DNA of 64,000 bases from Romboutsia_E sp900604535. Its GTDB lineage: Bacteria; Bacillota; Clostridia; Peptostreptococcales; Peptostreptococcaceae. The position numbers and the translations under genes are program-made. Below are positions 36,702-49,200 of this stretch, one piece after another. Below the pieces are notes generated by a model. It ran no database searches. It was not told where the DNA came from and worked only from the letters and a program-made list of their open reading frames with translations. The stretch lies in the NCBI RefSeq assembly GCF_900604535.1, contig NZ_UWOT01000003.1, forward strand, positions 227,405 to 291,404, given 5' to 3'. Every line of letters begins with the position of its first letter. Position 1 is the first letter of the stretch.

Positions 36702-37931
36702 AAGAATGTGACATAGAGAAAGATTTTGAACTAACTTGTAAAAGTGATGAAGAAGAAAATAAAAGTTACTTTATCAACTACCCATATATAGATGAAAAAA
36801 ACGTACCACTAAAAATAAGGGAAAATGTGAATGAAATTTTAAAAGCAAATAATATAACAGCATCCTATAATGACATTACAAAAGATGTAGAAATAGAAGG
36901 ACTAGACTAACTAATTTAGATAATCAACTAGTAGATATCCATTCGATATGTATTAAATATGGATTTAAGCTACCATTTGCTACTATTGATAAATTTGTAA
37001 ATCGTATAGGAGAAGCAAGTCCTAAAAATCCTGTAATAGATTATCTAAGAGAGTGTTATATGGAGTTTGATGGTAATTATAAATATATACAAAAATTATG
37101 TGATCCTATTATAACACCAGAAGATTTTAATCCTAAGTTAAAGAAAATACTTATCACCAAATGGTTGTTAAATACAGCTATGATACCTTTTAATGAAGGA
37201 AATTTAAATATATAAGGAATACTTATACTGCAAGGCAGACAAGGCCTTGGAAAACCAGATTAATAAAAAAGCTTATACCAATATATGCAAAAACAGGTCT
37301 GGAATTATACCATAGTGATAAAGATAAGGTTTATCAATGTATCAAATATTGGGTATCTGAATTAGGTGAGCTAGATGCAACATTGAAACGCGATTTATCA
37401 AAACTTAAAGCATTTACTACAGAGCAAAATGATGAATTTAGAAGACCTTATGCTATTAAAACTGTAATCTATCCAAGGAAAACTTCTTTTTATGCAACTG
37501 TTAATAATGATGATTTTCTAAAGGATGAAACAGGAAATAGAAGGTACTTGATAATTCCTGTTAAAGAAATAGATTTTAACATAATTGATAATTTAGATAT
37601 AGAAAGTCTATGGGGAGAGGTAATGCATGTTAAGGAAGAAAATAAAGTTAAACATTATTTAGAATCAGAGGAACTAGAGTTACTCAACAATAGTAACGAA
37701 GAATTTAAAATATATAACTCGGTTGAAATTTCTATAGATAGGGAATTTAATTGGGAGATTGATAAATCTCATTGGAAGTTTAAACCTAGTATGGAAATAG
37801 CAAGTATATTAAATGTAAATTCTACAAAAGGAATAAAAACTTGTTTGTTAAGTAAAGGTGCAAAATATACAAAAAGGGGAACTAAAAGAGGATATGTAAC
37901 ACCACCGTATAAGGTACCTATTAATTTTTAA
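36690..37931 (+). pseudogene. Degraded VapE-like (virulence-associated E) helicase/primase gene
   Basis: Pieces in several frames together read as a VapE-family phage/plasmid protein. ENVNEILKANNIT and YNDITKDVEIEGLD stop at 36908. In a new frame, LDNQLVDIHSICIKYGFKLP and NPVIDYLRECY stop at 37212. Then come ILILQGRQGLGKP, a P-loop region with a further stop, and an intact 3' part (about 37264-37931) with YQCIKYWVSELGELDATLKR and the helicase block KTSFYATVNNDDFLKDETGN-RRYLIIPV. At least two stops and one or two frameshifts are present. It marks an old phage-satellite or plasmid insertion between the GAG locus and the second protease unit. Confidence 0.8.
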
Positions 37932-38253
37932 TGTACTATTTTATGTTTTAGTGTTCTATAAATTGGATAGAGTTAGAAACTTTATGAACATTAAGACCTT
38001 AAAATTAAAAAGGACAGTTTAAACTTAGTAAGTGTTCTATTGTAGAAGCTAGTGAAATCAAGATATTTAGTAGTTAAGTACATCAAGCTCACTACTGTAA
38101 ATTAAAAAAATTAAAGGTATAAAATATTAAAGAATACTAAGTTAAAAAAATCTAGTGTATAACTGTCTTATGTCAAAAATTCAATAAATTGCTTACGATA
38201 AAATAATTAGGATATATACATTTATAATCTTAGCATAAATAATACGACAGTAA
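37932..38253. other. Non-coding spacer between mobile-element remnant and protease unit 2
   Basis: No ORF, hairpin with T tract or recognisable RNA is seen. The stretch is AT-rich and ends at the promoter of the second riboswitch unit. Confidence 0.5.
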
Positions 38254-38283
38254 TTGACATTGTATAGAAAATAATGGTAAAAT
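38254..38283 (+). promoter_or_regulatory. Sigma-A type promoter of riboswitch-protease unit 2
   Basis: TTGACA at 38254-38259, 18-bp spacer, TAAAAT at 38278-38283. Confidence 0.72.
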
Positions 38284-38300
38284 ACTGAATGAATTTAATA

Positions 38301-38373
38301 GGTAAACCTAAGGAAACTTAGGGACACAAAGCTATAGGGACTAAGGTTTTCTTAACTATGTCAGCCAGTTGCC
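38301..38373 (+). promoter_or_regulatory. Cyclic-di-GMP-I riboswitch aptamer, copy 2
   Basis: GGTAAAC, a P2 hairpin CTAAG-GAAA-CTTAG, GGGACACAAAGC, GGGACTAAGG and GTCAGCCAGTTGCC. Compared with copy 1, the ACGC before AAAGC is ACAC and P2 is re-paired. The 3' P1 strand AGTTGC can pair (one wobble) with the terminator arm GTAACT at 38448-38453, so ligand binding should favour termination. Confidence 0.9.
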
Positions 38374-38430
38374 AAAGAGTACATTATACTTTTTGTTTTA
38401 AGCTTAGTATGAAATTATTAGGTCTATTTT

Positions 38431-38457
38431 AAGTTACTCTTTCTGAGTAACTTTTTT
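38431..38457 (+). terminator. Riboswitch-controlled terminator, copy 2
   Basis: AAGTTACTC / GAGTAACTT (9 bp perfect, loop TTTCT), then a T run. Confidence 0.88.
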
Positions 38458-38466
38458 ATTCTAACG

Positions 38467-38499
38467 TAATGTACTTCTGAGGGAAAATTATTCAGGAGG
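38467..38499 (+). promoter_or_regulatory. Conserved post-terminator leader masking the RBS, copy 2
   Basis: TAATGTACT (38467-38475) is complementary to AGTACATTA (38378-38386) 3' of the aptamer. CTTCTGA (38474-38480) pairs with TCAGGAG (38492-38498), the Shine-Dalgarno region. Confidence 0.55.
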
Positions 38500-38505
38500 A
38501 GAAAT

Positions 38506-41500
38506 ATGCACAAAAGAAAAATAGCAGCATTAACTATGGCAGCAATCATTTCAAACTTTTCAGTAAGAACTGTAGGTGTTTTAGCACATGAATTGGGGGA
38601 TAATAAGTTAGTCCCAAATATATCAGATCAAAATAATCAAGATATACAATCAAATCAAGCTAAAGTAAGTAAGTTTAACTTACTTAATAGTAGTTATTTA
38701 GAAGAATATAATAAATTTTTTAAATTAGACAACTCTAAGATAAATTCAATAACTAATAATGGTGGAAACTATGAATCATCAGTAATATCTAAAGCTATAG
38801 ATGGAGATTTTAGTACCCACTGGGAGACCGGTAATTTTAATAGTTCAAGTTTTGAAAATGAGGTAATACTTACACTAGATGAAGTTACAAGTTTAAATAG
38901 AATAGTATATGGAGCAAGACAGGATTCAGCTAAGGGGAAAGGTTTTGCTCAAGAGTTTGAAATATATTCTTCACTTACAGATGATGGTGATGATTTCACT
39001 TTAGTAAGTCATGGAAAGTATTCAGGATCTACTTCAGATATAGTTGAAATAAAATTTAATGAGGAGAAATTTAAAAGAATAAAATTTAAATTCAAAAAAG
39101 CTAACCAAGACTGGGCATCTGCTTCGGAATTTATGTTTTATAGAGAAGACTCATTATCAGATGTTATAAGTAACATGTTTACAGATGGTACAATGTCTGA
39201 ATTAAAAGATGAATATAACAATATAGATGTAATAAATAATTTAGAAAAAGAGGTTAATAATCATCCTCTAAAAGATGAATTAATACATGATATAGATTTA
39301 GCAAAAGAAGTTTTACAAGGTGATAAAGACTATTCAGATAGAATTTTTACACTTACACAATATGGTAATACACATGCAAAAGCAAAAAATAATTTACAAA
39401 TGTCTACTTTCGGTACAGACTTACAATCAACTGGTATAATAGCAAAACCAGGAGAAGAGTTTACAATATATGTTGAATCAGAAGAAGGATCACCATTACC
39501 ATCAATTGCATTTACTCAACATGAAGGTTTCTACTCAAACTGGATAAGACAGTATCAATTAAAGCAAGGTAAAAATGTTATAACAGTACCAGAAATTTAT
39601 AGTGATTCATGGAGTAATAAAACTGTAAAAGGTGGAGCAGTATACTTAGTGAATAAGTACACAAAAGAACAACAAGCAAAAGCTCCAGTGGTTCGTATTG
39701 AAGGTGGCGAAACTTTCCCATTATATAACTTAGGAGATGACAAAGAAGCATTCATAAAAGAATTAAAAGAATATAATGAAAAATTAGAAAAAGATCCTGA
39801 AAATACAGTAGATGTATTTGAATTTAACAGTACCAGATTGCTATACACAGGAACTGCATCAGCTGCATATAAGGTATATGTAGAAGAAGGTGTAGATATT
39901 GGTGAAAGTGTGGATAATCTAAATAGTCAAATTCAAGATGCATTTGAATTTTCTGGGTTAAAAGATGATGAAACAGATCCAACTAACGACTCTACAAATG
40001 TTAGAACAACCATAAGATTGATGCAACCTTATGGTTTAGCATATGCTTATGTTGACCATATTGGTATACAGAGAGGTTATGAACAATCGATGTTAAGAAC
40101 TGATAGAGACAGTTTAAATTCTGTTTTATGGGCTACAGTACATGAAGCTGGTCACCAAATGGATATTAGTGCTAGGGAATGGCCTGAGGTTACAAATAAC
40201 ATGTGGGCAAATAGTGCTCATATAAAAAATGGAATGGGAGATAGGGTTTCTTACAGTGATTTATATAAATACCTAGCCCCAGAAGACTCATTAAAAGGAT
40301 TTGATGATTTTGACTATTTCCAAAAATTAGGTATGTTTTGGCAATTACAATTAAAGAAAGATACTTATTGGGCAGAGTTAGAAACTTTATATAGAGAAAG
40401 AAAACCTAGACCAAGAAATGAACAAGAAAAGAAGGACATACTTGCAACTTATTCTTCAGAAGTTCTAGGTATTAACCTAACTTACTACTTTGAAAAATAT
40501 GGATTTACGTTATCTGATAAGTGTAAGGAAAGTTTAAAACAACTACCAGAGTCAAAGGATAAAATATGGTACTTAAATAGTACTGTTATGGATTATGAAG
40601 GAAGTGGATTTGATGGTATTGATACAGGTTTAGATGTATCATTATTAAAATTAACTTCTGGAACAAAACTAAGCATGAGTATAAATGAAAATACGAAAGA
40701 TGATTTACTTGGTTATGAAATACTAAGAAATGGAAAGGTAATCGCATTTACTACAAGAAGTACTTACATAGATAAAGATTCAACAGATGACAATAGCGAA
40801 TATGAAGTAGTTCCTTATGCAAAAGATTTAACAATAGGAAACAAAGTTCAAATAAATTCATTAAAGCCAAGCATAAGTATTCAACAAGAGAAAGTAACTT
40901 TAAAAAGAGGAGAGAAATTTAACCCAAAAGATTATGTTAAAGGTTTTACCTATTTAGGTGAGGACATAACATCAAAATTAAAAGTTGAAAGCAATGTAAA
41001 TACTGATAAAAACGGAGCTTATCAAGTTAAATACACATTAACCAATGAAGAAGTAACTGTGGAGAAAAGTTTAAAAGTAGAAGTAGTAAGTGACTATGAT
41101 TACTTATCAGATTTTAAGTGGACATCTGTAAATACTGAGTGGGGAACTCCAAGAAGAAACAGTAACATACAAGGAATGGTACATGGTGAGGTAACAACAT
41201 TTAAAAATGGTATCGGAATACATGCAAATGGAAAGATAACTTATGATTTATCTGATAAGGAATATGACAACTTTGAAGCATTAATTGGTGTAGACACAGC
41301 TATAGGAGAAAATAATAATTCAAGTGTAACTTTTAAAGTTGTAGCAGATGGAAAAACTGTAGCAACAACAAATATTATGAGTTACTATGATAACTTAGCT
41401 TATATAAATATTCCAGTTTCTGGAGTGAAGGAATTAGTAATAGAAGTACATGATGGTGGTAATGGAAATACGAGTGATCACTGTATAATAGTTAATCCTA

Positions 41501-42930
41501 AACTAACAACAAGCAATGGTAAGCCAAAATTCAAAGGTGACGAGAGTGTAGCATTTAATATAAATGAAGAAATTGATTTAATTAAAGGAATAAGTGTTAC
41601 AGATGGTGAAGATGGTGATTTAACTTCTAAAATAGAAGTAGAATCAGATTATATTAAAGGAAATACAGGTATATTTAACGTAACTTGTTCTGTAAAAGAT
41701 AGTGATGGAAACAAAGCCCAATTTACAAGAACAGTAGTAGTTACAGATAAAGAAACTTATTTATCTGATTTAAATTGGAAATCTGCAACAATAGGTTCAG
41801 GTTACATAGGAAAAGATAAATCAGTAAGACAAGAACCTATAAAACTTTTAAATGAAGATGGATACGTTGAAGTTTTTAAAAAGGGTATAGGAACTCACGC
41901 TTACTCAGAAATAGTTTACGATTCAACAGGTTACGATATATTCGATGCTTGGGTTGGACTTGATCAATTTGTAGCAGGTCAACAAGCATCAAGTGTTATA
42001 TTTAAGGTGTACGTAGATGGGGTTTTAAAGGCAGAAACACCTATTATGAAATCAAATACACCAAAACAGCACTTAATTGTTGATGTTAGAAATTCTAGCG
42101 AAATCAAACTAGTAGTAGATGTAGCTGATAGCGGAGACACTTGGGATCATGCCGACTGGGCAGATGCTAAATTTAGAAATTTTTCTGAATTTGATTTAAG
42201 CAAATTAGAAGAAGTTTTAGAAGAAGCTAGGGCCTTGGATTTAGGGAATTACACTGAAGAATCTGCAAAAAATATAAAAAATGCTATAGAAAATGGTGAA
42301 AAAACTTTAAGTTCTAACAATCAAACTAAAATAGATACAGCAGTAGAGGAGATAAGAAAAGCAATCAATTCTGCGGTAGAAATAGACTTAAGTCAAATAA
42401 TACAAATAAAAGATAAAAATCTTAAATTAAGTATACAACAAGAACTTGGTCTACAAGGTGAAGTAAGATTAGGTGATATGAGGGAGCTTGTTTCACTAAC
42501 AGTTAAAAATGTTCAAAGTTTAGAAGGTTTACAATACGCTGTGAATCTAGAATCACTAAACATAGAAAATAACAAAATAAAAGATTTATCACCATTAAAA
42601 GACCTTAAAAATTTGACAAACCTAAAGGCACACCCTCAAATAATAACAGAGGATTGGGTTTTGGCAAAAGATAAAAAAGTCACTGTAGACTACGACGTTT
42701 TAAACAGAAATGGTGAAAAATTAACTCTAACGTCTATAATCATAAAAGATAATAGAACATGGGACTTAACAACTTTAAACGTAGAAGAATGCGTAGATGA
42801 AAATGGAAAAATATCATTTGACACAACAGATTTTTATTCGGGGATACATACTGTTTATATGACATACGAAGATAAAGTCGATAATTATATAACACAGATT
42901 ACATTTGTTCTTGATACTAGGGAAAGATAG
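38506..42930 (+). CDS. Secreted M60-like metalloprotease with F5/8C and NPCBM domains (second copy)
   Basis: A 1474-residue secreted relative of the 2132-residue protease. A signal peptide (about 1-29) is followed by one F5/8C domain (about 65-215). The M60 region spans about 285-690, with zinc motif H546-E547-x-x-H550 and glutamate E561 (HEAGHQMD ... EVTNNMW). Next are an FN3-like segment, Ig-like and two NPCBM domains (about 865-1005 and 1088-1230), a FIVAR-like helical segment and the same LRR-like C-terminal module (SLEGLQYAVNLESLNIENN). No cell-wall anchor motif is seen. Likely acts on mucin-type glycoproteins (family knowledge). RBS AGGAGGAG. Preceded by c-di-GMP riboswitch copy 2. Confidence 0.9.
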   Translation: MHKRKIAALTMAAIISNFSVRTVGVLAHELGDNKLVPNISDQNNQDIQSNQAKVSKFNLLNSSYLEEYNKFFKLDNSKINSITNNGGNYESSVISKAIDGDFSTHWETGNFNSSSFENEVILTLDEVTSLNRIVYGARQDSAKGKGFAQEFEIYSSLTDDGDDFTLVSHGKYSGSTSDIVEIKFNEEKFKRIKFKFKKANQDWASASEFMFYREDSLSDVISNMFTDGTMSELKDEYNNIDVINNLEKEVNNHPLKDELIHDIDLAKEVLQGDKDYSDRIFTLTQYGNTHAKAKNNLQMSTFGTDLQSTGIIAKPGEEFTIYVESEEGSPLPSIAFTQHEGFYSNWIRQYQLKQGKNVITVPEIYSDSWSNKTVKGGAVYLVNKYTKEQQAKAPVVRIEGGETFPLYNLGDDKEAFIKELKEYNEKLEKDPENTVDVFEFNSTRLLYTGTASAAYKVYVEEGVDIGESVDNLNSQIQDAFEFSGLKDDETDPTNDSTNVRTTIRLMQPYGLAYAYVDHIGIQRGYEQSMLRTDRDSLNSVLWATVHEAGHQMDISAREWPEVTNNMWANSAHIKNGMGDRVSYSDLYKYLAPEDSLKGFDDFDYFQKLGMFWQLQLKKDTYWAELETLYRERKPRPRNEQEKKDILATYSSEVLGINLTYYFEKYGFTLSDKCKESLKQLPESKDKIWYLNSTVMDYEGSGFDGIDTGLDVSLLKLTSGTKLSMSINENTKDDLLGYEILRNGKVIAFTTRSTYIDKDSTDDNSEYEVVPYAKDLTIGNKVQINSLKPSISIQQEKVTLKRGEKFNPKDYVKGFTYLGEDITSKLKVESNVNTDKNGAYQVKYTLTNEEVTVEKSLKVEVVSDYDYLSDFKWTSVNTEWGTPRRNSNIQGMVHGEVTTFKNGIGIHANGKITYDLSDKEYDNFEALIGVDTAIGENNNSSVTFKVVADGKTVATTNIMSYYDNLAYINIPVSGVKELVIEVHDGGNGNTSDHCIIVNPKLTTSNGKPKFKGDESVAFNINEEIDLIKGISVTDGEDGDLTSKIEVESDYIKGNTGIFNVTCSVKDSDGNKAQFTRTVVVTDKETYLSDLNWKSATIGSGYIGKDKSVRQEPIKLLNEDGYVEVFKKGIGTHAYSEIVYDSTGYDIFDAWVGLDQFVAGQQASSVIFKVYVDGVLKAETPIMKSNTPKQHLIVDVRNSSEIKLVVDVADSGDTWDHADWADAKFRNFSEFDLSKLEEVLEEARALDLGNYTEESAKNIKNAIENGEKTLSSNNQTKIDTAVEEIRKAINSAVEIDLSQIIQIKDKNLKLSIQQELGLQGEVRLGDMRELVSLTVKNVQSLEGLQYAVNLESLNIENNKIKDLSPLKDLKNLTNLKAHPQIITEDWVLAKDKKVTVDYDVLNRNGEKLTLTSIIIKDNRTWDLTTLNVEECVDENGKISFDTTDFYSGIHTVYMTYEDKVDNYITQITFVLDTRER

Positions 42931-42986
42931 TTGTTATAAAATGAATTGAATTATTTATAATTTTAGTGTAAATAATATAACAGTAA

Positions 42987-43016
42987 TTGACATAATATAA
43001 AAAATAATGGTAAAAT
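42987..43016 (+). promoter_or_regulatory. Sigma-A type promoter of riboswitch-protease unit 3
   Basis: TTGACA at 42987-42992, 18-bp spacer, TAAAAT at 43011-43016. The flanks are almost the same as in unit 2. Confidence 0.72.
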
Positions 43017-43033
43017 ACTGAATAAATTTAATA

Positions 43034-43105
43034 GGTAAACCTAAGGAAACTTAGTGACACAAAGCTATAGGGACTAAGGTTTTTTAACTATGTCAGCCAG
43101 TTGCC
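43034..43105 (+). promoter_or_regulatory. Cyclic-di-GMP-I riboswitch aptamer, copy 3
   Basis: It is nearly identical to copy 2 (GGTAAAC, CTAAG-GAAA-CTTAG, CACAAAGC, GGGACTAAGG, GTCAGCCAGTTGCC). The conserved GGGAC just after P2 reads GTGAC here, a one-base change at a normally conserved purine. Whether it still binds ligand normally is uncertain. Confidence 0.86.
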
Positions 43106-43162
43106 AAAGAGTACATTATACTTTTTGTTTTAAGCTTAGTATGAAATTATTAGGTCTATTTC

Positions 43163-43190
43163 AAGTTACTCTTTATGAGTAACTTTTTTT
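43163..43190 (+). terminator. Riboswitch-controlled terminator, copy 3
   Basis: AAGTTACTC / GAGTAACTT (9 bp perfect, loop TTTAT), then seven or more T. Confidence 0.88.
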
Positions 43191-43198
43191 ATGCCTAA

Positions 43199-43232
43199 AT
43201 AATGTACTTCTGAGGGAGAATTATTCAGGAGG
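43199..43232 (+). promoter_or_regulatory. Conserved post-terminator leader masking the RBS, copy 3
   Basis: ATAATGTACT (43199-43208) is complementary to AGTACATTAT (43110-43119). CTTCTGA (43207-43213) pairs with TCAGGAG (43225-43231). Confidence 0.55.
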
Positions 43233-43238
43233 ATAAAT

Positions 43239-46200
43239 ATGCACAAAAGAAAAATAGCAGCGTTAACTATGGCAGCAATCATTACAAACTTTTCAGCAAG
43301 CACTATAGGTGTTTTAGCACATGAATTGAGGGACAATAACGTAGTCCCAAATATATCAGATAAAAATAATCAAGATATACAATCAAATCAAGCTAAAGTA
43401 AGTAAATTTAATTTACTTAATAGCAGTTATTTAGAAGAATATAATAAATCTTTTAAATTAGATAACTCAAAAATAATTTCAATAACTAATAACGGAGGAA
43501 ATTACCCATCATCAGTAATAACTAAAGCTATAGATGAAGACTTCAGTACCCACTGGGAGACTAATAAGGTTAATAGTTCAAGTTTTGAAAATGAGGTAAT
43601 AATTACACTAGATGAAATTACAAGTTTAAACAGAATAGTATATGGAGCAAGACAAGATTCAGCTAAGGGAAAAGGATTTGCTCAAGAATTTGAAATATAT
43701 TCTTCACTTACAGATGATGGTGATGATTTTACTGTAGTAAGTCATGGAAAGTATTCAGGATCTACTTCAGATATAGTTGAAATAAAGTTTGATAAAGCAG
43801 AGTTTAAAAGAATAAAGTTTAAGTTTAAAAAAGCTAATCAAAATTGGGCATCAGCTTCAGAATTTATGCTATATAAAGAAGATGAGTTAGCTGATAAGAT
43901 AAATAGATTATTTGCAGATAGCACTATGAGTGTTGTAAGTGATGAGTTTAATACTATTGAAAAAATAGAAGCTTTAGAAAATGAAATAAAAAATCATGTT
44001 CTTTATAATGAATTTAAAGAAGATATAGAAAATGCAAAGATATTACTTAAAGAAGAAAATAATATAGAAAGTCAAAATGCTCAAATTCAAAAATTTGAAA
44101 AAGTTAATGGAAAATATGAGGAAATCTATAACAAAGCATTTAAAGTAGATAATTCAGAAATAGAAAAAATAAGCAGTAATGATGGGTCTAGCAGTGAAGC
44201 TTTAATGAAAGCTTTTGATAATGATACTAAAACATACTGGGCATCTAGAAAAAATAATAGTGATGATTTTAAAAATGAAATAGTAGTACAGTTAAAAGAA
44301 GCTACAGTTTTAGATAGGTTAATATATGGTGGAACTCCATCGTGGCAAAAAGGTTATGCAGAAGAATTTGAGATATATGCATCAAACACTACTAAAGGTG
44401 ATACCTTTAAATTAGTAGCTACAGGAGAGCAAGCAGCAAGCCATGATATAAAAGAAATAACTTTTGAACCAACTGAATTTAAAAGAATAAAGTTTGTATT
44501 TAAAAAAGGAAATTTAAATCAAGCAGCCTGCTCTGTATTTTGGTTATATAAAGAAGACTCATTACCAAGTATTATAAATAATATATTTACAGATGGTACA
44601 ATGGTTAAGTTAAAAGATGAATATAACAATATAGATGTAATAAATGATTTAGAAAAAGAAGTTAATAATCATCCTTTAAAAGATCAACTAATATATGCTA
44701 TAGACTTAGCTAAGGAAATTCTACAAGGTGATAAAGATTATTCAGATAGTACTTTTACAGTAATGCAAAATGGTGATACACACTTAAAAGCTACAAATAA
44801 CTTACTTATGTCAAGTTTTGGAAATGACTTTCAATCAACTGGGATAGTAGCAAAACCAGGAGAAGTATTTAATATATTTGTTGAAGCAGAAGATGGCAAA
44901 CCACTACCATCAATAGTATTTTCACAACAGGAAGGTCACTATGGCAATTGGAGAAGAAACTATCAATTAAAGAAAGGTATGAACACAATAGTAGTACCAG
45001 AAATTTATAGTGATAGTTGGTCTCAAAAAAGTGCTAAAGGTGGAGCTGTATACTTAGTAAATAAATATACAGAAGAACAACAAGGAAAGGCACCAGTAGT
45101 TCGTATAGATGGAGGAGAAAAATTCCCACTATTTAATACTGGTGATAACCAAGAAGAATTTTTAAAAGAGTTAAAAGAATATAAGAAAAAATTAGATGAA
45201 AATCCAGATACAACTGTAGATATATTTGAGTTTAATACAAAAAGATTGATGCTTACAGGAACTGCAAAAGCAGCGTACCAAGTATATGTAAATGAAGGAA
45301 TTGATATTGAAGAAAGTATTGCTACTTGGGATAGTCAATTAGAAGAAGCCATTGCATTTGCAGGATTAAAAGATGACGAAAGTGACCTTACAAATGATTC
45401 TACTAATATTAGAGGAACAATAAGATTAATGCAACCTTATGGAGCAGCTTATGCAGCAGGGGATCATGTAGGTATTCAAAGACATATACAAGAAATAATA
45501 CTAAGGCCAGATAAAAGTAGTATGAATAGTATTATATGGGGAACTATTCATGAGTTTGGCCATCAAATGGATATAAAGCCTAGAACTTGGGGAGAAGTAA
45601 CTAATAATATGTGGGCAAACTATGCATCAATAAATAATGGTAAGGGAGATAGAGTTCCTTATAACAATATATATAGTATGCTAGCACCGAAAGAATCTAC
45701 AAAAGGATTTGAAGACTTTAATCTTGATCAAAAACTAGGAATGTTTTGGCAGTTACAAATAAAGAAAGATACTTATTGGCAAGAATTAGAAGCTATGTAT
45801 AGAGAAAGAAGACCTAATCCAAAGGATTATCAAGAAAAGAAAGATATACTTGCAACTTATTCATCAGAGGTTATAGGTATGAATTTAACACACTACTTTG
45901 AAAAGTATGGATTTACTTTATCAGAAGAATGTAAAAATAATTTAAAAAGATTCCCTAAATCAAATGAGAAAATATGGTATCTAAACACTAATGCAATGAA
46001 ATATACAGGTAATGGATTTGTAATTAGTGACACTGATTTAGAAGTTTCATTATCTAAATTAGATTCTGGTATAAAACTAAGTATGAATATAAATGAAAAC
46101 ATGAAAGACGATTTACTTGGTTATGAAATCCTAAGAAATGGAGAAGTAATAGGGTTTACCTCAAGTAATAGTTACATAGATACTAATGCAACTCATGAAG

Positions 46201-49200
46201 AGAATATTAAGTATGAAATAATTCCTTATGCACTTAATTTAACAACTGGAGATAAGGTTGAAGTAAACTCATTTACACCAAGCATAAGCATACAACAAGA
46301 TGAATTCACTATAGGACTTAGAGAAGAATTTGAACCAATGGATTATGTTAAAGCACTTAATCATAATGGAGAAAATATAACATCTAAAGTTAAGGTTGAG
46401 CATAATGTAGATACTAATCAACAAGGTATTTATGAAGTTAAGTACATAATAACTGATGAAGGAATAACTACAGAAAAAGTACTAAAGGTTGAAGTAGTAA
46501 GTAAATACGATTACTTATCAGATAGTGAATGGAAAGCTGTTGAAACTCAATATGGTAGCCCAAGAAGAAATAAAGATATAAAAGGTAGAATAAATGGAGA
46601 TATTAAAACATTTGAAAAAGGTTTTGGAATACATGCAAATGGTAAGATAACTTATGATTTATCAGGTAAAGATTATGATAATTTTGAAGCTTTACTTGGA
46701 GTTGATATGAACATATCTGCTCAAGATAAATCAAGTATAACGTTTAAAGTTATTGGAGATGGAAAAACTCTAGCAACTACAAATGTTTTAAAGCATGCTA
46801 ATAATATGGTAAGTATAAATGTCCCAGTTAAAGGTGTAGAAGAATTAGTTATAGAAGTTCATGATGGTGGAAATAGAAATACATCTGATCACGCTGTAAT
46901 AGCTAATCCTAAATTAACTACAAATAATACAAAACCGAATATAGATGTTAAGGATAAGACTTATCTTTTAGGTGAAAATGTAGATATAATGGAAGCTATA
47001 ACTGCAGAAGATACAGAAGATGGAGACTTAACTTCTAAAATAGAGGTAGTTTCTAACACTTATGAAGACGGAAAAACGGGTAGATTTGAAGTTTTATATA
47101 GAGTTACAGATAGTGATAATAACGTAACTGAAAGAAAAGCATTTATAACTATATATGAAAACTTTACAGTTAATAAAACTAAATATGGTTCTTTTGATAA
47201 TCTATCTGAATACAACAAAGAGTTTAAATTACCTATAGTATCTGCAAAAAATAATGCAGGTAACTATGGCTCAAGTGTAATAGGTTACGCAATAGATGAA
47301 AATATTAATACTCACTGGGAAACTAATAGTCCGAACAGTAGCTCATTTGAAAATGAAGTTATATTTGATTTAGGTGAAAATGTAGATATAGACAAGATGA
47401 CCTATGCTTCTAGAAGAGGTGGTAAAGGATTTGCACGTAATTTTGAAATATATGTTTCAAGCAAATCAGAGGGAGATGACTTTATACTAGCAGGTAAAGG
47501 GGCATATGATGGAAGTGTAAATGATGTTATAGAGTTCAAATTATCTAAATTTGATGTGAGAAGAGTTAAGTTTAAATTTATAAATGCTCACCAAAATTGG
47601 GCTTCAATAGGTGAAGTAGCATTTTATAAAGAAGATGTTTTATCTGATAAAATAAATAATGATTTATTTATAGATGCTAATAAAACTGAAGTAAATGAAG
47701 AATACAATACTTTAGAAAAATTAGAAGTTTTAAGAGAAGATATTAAAAATCATCCAGCATTTAGCTTATTTGAAGATGATTTAAATAAAGCAAAAGAAAT
47801 AATAATAGCAAAATTCCCGACTTTAAATGTTGAAGAAAATACTTTTGTTAAATTAAATAGTGAATTTGATTTGATGAGTAATGTAGTTGCTAATGACCAA
47901 GAAGATGGAAATATAATTTCAAATGTTAAGATTAATACTAATGAATTTACTACAAGTAAAGCTGGAGAATACGCTTTAACTTATACTGTTACTGATAGTG
48001 ACGGAAACTCTACATCAAAAGAGAGAAAAGTTGTAGTTTATAGTGAGAATAAATATTTATCTGATATGGATTGGGAAGTAGCAACATCTGGATGGAGAAG
48101 TGTAAACAAAGATAGTGCGTAGCTTCAACTAATAAAATAAAGCTTAATATAGATGGTACTATAAATGAATTTGATAAAGGTATAGGTGCTGCTACAAATG
48201 CAGAAATAGTTTATAATCTAGATGGGAATTACAGTTACTTTACAACTTATTTAGGAACAGATAAAAACTATAATGATAATAGAACAAGTATAATATTTAG
48301 GATATTTGCAGATGGTGAAGAAATTTATACTTCTGATGTAATAAGAAAAGATTCTAAAGCTGAATTTGTAAGTTTAGATATAACTGGGGTGAAAGAACTT
48401 AAGTTAGTAGCAGATGATGCTGGAGATGGAGGTCTTGGAGACTTTACTTCATGGGCAGATACTAAAGTTTACACTACAAACTCTAAACCACAGTTAACTA
48501 TACCAAAATCAATATCTACTAAATTAGGAGAAGTAGTAGACTTAAATGAAAGTTATAGCGCAATTGACACAGAAGATGGAGACATAACTTCTAATATTGA
48601 GGTAAGAGGTAAAGTAAACTTTAATAAACCAGGTAAATACCCTATAATATACACTGTTACTGATAGTGATGGTAATAAAGTAAGTAAGACTAGAACTATA
48701 GCAGTAGTTAATATGGATGATAATAAATACTTAACTGATTATGAGTGGAATTCTACTCAAAATAGCTATAAATCTCCTAATAAAGATAAATCTATAAGTG
48801 GAAATACAATAAAGCTTACAGATGAAAATAATCAAGAAGTAGTTTATGAGAGAGGTATAGGTGCTCATTCAACTTCAACGATAATATATGATTTAAGTGA
48901 TAAAGACTATGCATACTTTACATCATATGTAGGTGTGGATAGGGCTATGTTTGGAACTGTTGGTTGTGTAAGTTTTGAAGTTTATGTTGATGGTGAGAAG
49001 AAATTCGATAGTGGAGTCATGAATTCAAGAGAACCACAAAAGTATGTTGAAGTAGATATAAATGATGCTAAAGAGTTAAAGCTAGTAGTGACAGATGGAG
49101 GTAATGGACAAGGGTCAGACCATGCATCTTGGGCAGATGCTAAACTGCATTTTGCGAACGCTGAATCAAGCGTAGATTTAAGTGAAGTAGTAAGTATAGA

